Below, in pieces: positions 62,049 to 64,000 of a DNA stretch of 64,000 nucleotides. How positions within the stretch are numbered: position 1 is the stretch's first letter; the number at the start of each line of letters is the position of its first letter. The translations under genes were made by a program, and so were the position numbers. This DNA comes from Streptomyces sp. SID8352 (GTDB taxonomy: Bacteria; Actinomycetota; Actinomycetes; Streptomycetales; Streptomycetaceae): assembly GCF_009862265.1 (NCBI RefSeq), contig NZ_WWGX01000022.1, positions 88,632 through 152,631 on the forward strand, in the 5' to 3' direction. Under the pieces are notes generated by a model. That model saw only the letters and a program-made list of their open reading frames with translations. It had not been told where the DNA came from and ran no database searches.

Positions 62049-62696
62049 TCAGGCGGACAGCGGGAACTCCTCGCCCAGTGCCCGGAAGACCGCGGTGTTC
62101 AGGGCGAACGCCCGCTTGCACTCGCCCACCACGCGCTGCTGCTCCAGCTCGTCCGTGCGTATGCCGTCCAGCAGCTCGCGGTACTCGCGCTTGAAGGCGG
62201 CCGGGTTGCCGATCCCGTCGAAGACGTAGAAGCGGACCCCGTCGCCCTTCTTGTCGAAGCCCCAGGTGCGCTCGGCCTTGTCGCGGATGATCTGACCGCC
62301 GGAGAGGTCACCGAGGTAGCGGGTGTAGTGGTGCGCCACATAGCCGCCCGGCCACTCCTCGGCGCACTCGCGGACCCGGGCCGCGTACTCCTCGGTGGCG
62401 GGCAGCGCGGACAGCCCGGCACGCCAGTCGGCGCCGCGCAGATGGGCGAGGTCCCGCTCCAGCGACGGCAGCCGCATCAGCTCCGGGCGGATGAACGGTC
62501 CGGCGAGCGGATCGGAGGCCAGCCGGTCGGCGGCGGCCTCCAGGGCTTCGTAGACGAACCAGAGCTGCTCGGTGTAGCGCGCGTACGCGTCCACGCCGAG
62601 CCGGCCCCCGAGCAGATCGCTCATGAACGTCGAGGTTTCCGCTTCGACGTGCTGTTCGTGCGAGGCCGTGCGGATAAGGGTCGAGAAGGAGTCCAT
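62049..62696 (-). CDS. hmuO: Haem oxygenase
   Basis: 215 residues, ATG at 62696. Cytosolic enzyme that opens haem to biliverdin, CO and iron, the last step of haem-iron use. Family blocks: SFSTLIRTASHEQHVEAETSTFM (proximal His in HEQH-x-x-AE), QLWFVYEALE, AHHYTRYLGDLSGGQIIRDKAERTWG (distal helix with conserved GDLSGGQ). Length and blocks match HmuO of corynebacteria. A perfect iron box and two CCGAC-N5-GTCGG palindromes lie just upstream. Confidence 0.95.
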   Translation of the reverse strand: MDSFSTLIRTASHEQHVEAETSTFMSDLLGGRLGVDAYARYTEQLWFVYEALEAAADRLASDPLAGPFIRPELMRLPSLERDLAHLRGADWRAGLSALPATEEYAARVRECAEEWPGGYVAHHYTRYLGDLSGGQIIRDKAERTWGFDKKGDGVRFYVFDGIGNPAAFKREYRELLDGIRTDELEQQRVVGECKRAFALNTAVFRALGEEFPLSA

Positions 62697-62713
62697 GGGG
62701 TGATCTTCTATGG

Positions 62714-62727
62714 TTAGGCTTGCCTAA
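62714..62727 (-). promoter_or_regulatory. Iron box in front of hmuO
   Basis: TTAGGC-tt-GCCTAA is a perfect palindrome matching the DtxR/IdeR half-site, 18-31 bases upstream of the ATG. Confidence 0.85.
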
Positions 62728-62739
62728 GTCAATCCTTTG

Positions 62740-62779
62740 CCGACAGTTCGTCGGTAAAGTTTCCGACACGGCGTCGGAA
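62740..62779. promoter_or_regulatory. Two tandem CCGAC-N5-GTCGG palindromes upstream of hmuO
   Basis: CCGAC-agttc-GTCGG at 62740-62754 and TTCCGAC-acggc-GTCGGAA at 62761-62779 share arms and 5-base spacer, with centres about 23 bp apart. They form a second, non-iron-box operator region, 44-83 bases before the haem oxygenase start. Confidence 0.6.
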
Positions 62780-62810
62780 AAGTGTGCCGCACTTCCCCGG
62801 AACGCGAAAG

Positions 62811-62836
62811 GGCCCGCCCCCGGGGAGGGGCGGGCC
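62811..62836 (-). terminator. Hairpin terminator after the methionine aminopeptidase gene
   Basis: GGCCCGCCCC at 62811-62820 pairs with GGGGCGGGCC at 62827-62836; loop cgggga. Confidence 0.88.
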
Positions 62837-62905
62837 GTGCGCACGGGCCGGAAGATCCGGTTCCGCGGTGCCGGCGCCGGTGCCGGCACCGGGTGGTCCG
62901 GGAGG

Positions 62906-63763
62906 TCAGGGCAGGGTGAGGATCTCCGCGCCCGAGTCCGTGACCACCAGCGTGTGCTCGAACTGGGCGGTCCGCCGGCGGTCCTTGGTGAGGACCGTCC
63001 AGCCGTCGTCCCACATGTCGTACTCGTGCGTCCCGAGGGTCAGCATCGGCTCGATGGTGAACGTCATCCCGGGCCGGATCACGGTCGTCGCGTGCGGGCT
63101 GTCGTAGTGCGGGACGATCAGCCCGGAGTGGAACGCGGAGCTGATCCCGTGCCCGGTGAAGTCCCGCACCACCCCGTACCCGAAGCGCTTGGCGTAGGAC
63201 TCGATCACCCGGCCGATGATGTTGATCTGGCGGCCCGGCCGCACCGCCCTGATCGCGCGGTCCAGCGACTCCCGGGTGCGCTCGACCAGGAGGCGGCTCT
63301 CCTCGTCCACGTCGCCGACGAGGTAGGTGGCGTTGTTGTCCCCGTGCACCCCGCCGATGTACGCGGTCACGTCCAGGTTCACGATGTCGCCGTCGCGCAG
63401 CACCGTGGAGTCCGGGATGCCGTGGCAGATGACCTCGTTGACCGAGGTGCACAGCGACTTGGGGTAGCCGCGGTAGCCGAGCGTCGAGGGGTAGGCGCCG
63501 TGGTCGCACATGTACTCGTGCGCCACCCGGTCCAGTTCGTCCGTGGTCACGCCGGGCGCGATCCGCTCGGCCGCCGCCGCCATCGCCCGCGCCGCGATCC
63601 GCCCGGCCAGGCGCATCGCCTCGACGGTCTCCGGGGTCTGCACCTCGGGCCCGGTGTACGGGGCGGGGGCGGGCCGCCCGACGTACTCGGGCCGGCGGAT
63701 GTTCCCGGGCACGGGACGGGTGGGGGACAGCTCCCCCGGAACGAGCAGCGACTGGCCAGACAT
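62906..63763 (-). CDS. map: Type I methionine aminopeptidase
   Basis: 285 residues from the ATG at 63763 ([14 protein letters not shown]); a TAGACT box 7 bases upstream suggests a leaderless transcript. Removes the initiator Met from new proteins. Metal ligands of the pita-bread fold can be read: Asp in [10 protein letters not shown], Asp in [10 protein letters not shown], His in [12 protein letters not shown], Glu in FTIEPMLTL and Glu in AQFEHTLVV; the substrate His is in [12 protein letters not shown]-terminal extension of about 40 residues with [11 protein letters not shown] is typical of actinobacterial MapB-like forms. Confidence 0.95.
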   Translation of the reverse strand: MSGQSLLVPGELSPTRPVPGNIRRPEYVGRPAPAPYTGPEVQTPETVEAMRLAGRIAARAMAAAAERIAPGVTTDELDRVAHEYMCDHGAYPSTLGYRGYPKSLCTSVNEVICHGIPDSTVLRDGDIVNLDVTAYIGGVHGDNNATYLVGDVDEESRLLVERTRESLDRAIRAVRPGRQINIIGRVIESYAKRFGYGVVRDFTGHGISSAFHSGLIVPHYDSPHATTVIRPGMTFTIEPMLTLGTHEYDMWDDGWTVLTKDRRRTAQFEHTLVVTDSGAEILTLP

Positions 63764-63819
63764 GACAGCGAGTCTAACCAGCGGATGGGGGAACATGACG
63801 AGGACGAGAGGAGCTGGTC

Positions 63820-64000
63820 ATGGCCCTGTTCAAGAAGCGCACGGTGGGCAAACCGGGCGAGTGGTACTACTGCCTGGAGCACAAGAAGGTGGAGGAGGGC
63901 CCGGAGTGCCCGGCCAGGGACCGTTTCGGACCGTACTCCTCCAGGGCCGAGGCCGAGCAGGCGATGCGCACCGCCCGGGAGCGCAACCTGGAGTGGGAGA
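63820..64000 (+). CDS. Small SPOR-like protein, 3'-partial
   Basis: ATG at 63820 behind GAGAGGAGC; at least 60 residues before the window ends. Reads MALFKKRTVGKPGEWYYCLEHKKVEEGPECPARDRFGPYSSRAEAEQAMRTARERN: the GPYSSRAEAEQA helix-turn and central W-Y-Y-C-L-E-H-K strand match the short SPOR-like family of Streptomyces. Two cysteines may bind metal. Function unknown; divergent from map. Confidence 0.8.
   Translation, partial: MALFKKRTVGKPGEWYYCLEHKKVEEGPECPARDRFGPYSSRAEAEQAMRTARERNLEWE

Overview
The window is high-GC actinobacterial DNA, almost certainly from a Streptomyces chromosome. Supporting signs are the codon bias, many GTG starts, 4-bp start/stop overlaps, leaderless genes, Tat signals, and families typical of the genus (DUF6243, SCO2322-like, DUF5336, GT87/PAP2 fusion, LAxTG class E sortase substrates, HtaA haem proteins, EfeUOB). 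No insertion sequence, prophage, tRNA or CRISPR array was seen. Most of the window looks like conserved chromosome, with one lower-GC island at about 46.5-48.0 kb.

Layout. 0-5 kb: drug-efflux MFS with a winged-helix tail, acetyltransferase, a decayed hydrolase end, FHA protein, O-methyltransferase with a palindromic operator. 5-10.4 kb: repeat-rich spacer, GT87/PAP2 membrane protein convergent with a polytopic membrane protein, small secreted lytic-transglycosylase-like protein. 10.6-17 kb: a five-gene minus-strand operon behind a clear cobalamin riboswitch. It encodes a membrane-anchored alpha/alpha-toroid protein, a second membrane-anchored SCO2322-like protein, and an ECF transporter (T, fused A1A2, S). 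I read this as a B12 capture-and-import machine resembling a split, membrane-tethered version of animal intrinsic factor/transcobalamin; it is the most interesting system here. 17.3-20.5 kb: divergent glycosyltransferase-methyltransferase-toroid operon. 20.6-27 kb: cell-envelope genes, MFS pump, a 56-residue HGRHR/NGRHR-repeat protein and a large unknown. 27.3-30.3 kb: Nif3, zinc-ribbon coiled-coil protein and RNase HI/CobC fusion in a tight operon, then KDPG aldolase. 31-46.5 kb: YaaA, MerR, AraC, EamA, rnpB (RNase P RNA), MazG, DoxX, SnoaL, SDR, PhoD phosphatase, Gfo/Idh/MocA, Bcr-type MFS, serine hydrolase, Rsm22. 46.5-48 kb: candidate secreted toxin plus immunity gene. 48.4-51.2 kb: DUF6243/TetR pair with two operators, prim-pol, lipoprotein. 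51.2-62.7 kb: iron and haem locus: EfeUOB, HmuTUV, two HtaA surface proteins, haem oxygenase, with DtxR/IdeR-type iron boxes in front of three transcription units. 62.9-64 kb: methionine aminopeptidase and the start of a small SPOR-like protein.

Two genes appear to start with CTG in CTGA overlaps. Several strong convergent terminators and two-copy operators could be read directly. Functions are inferred from motifs and family knowledge without database searches.
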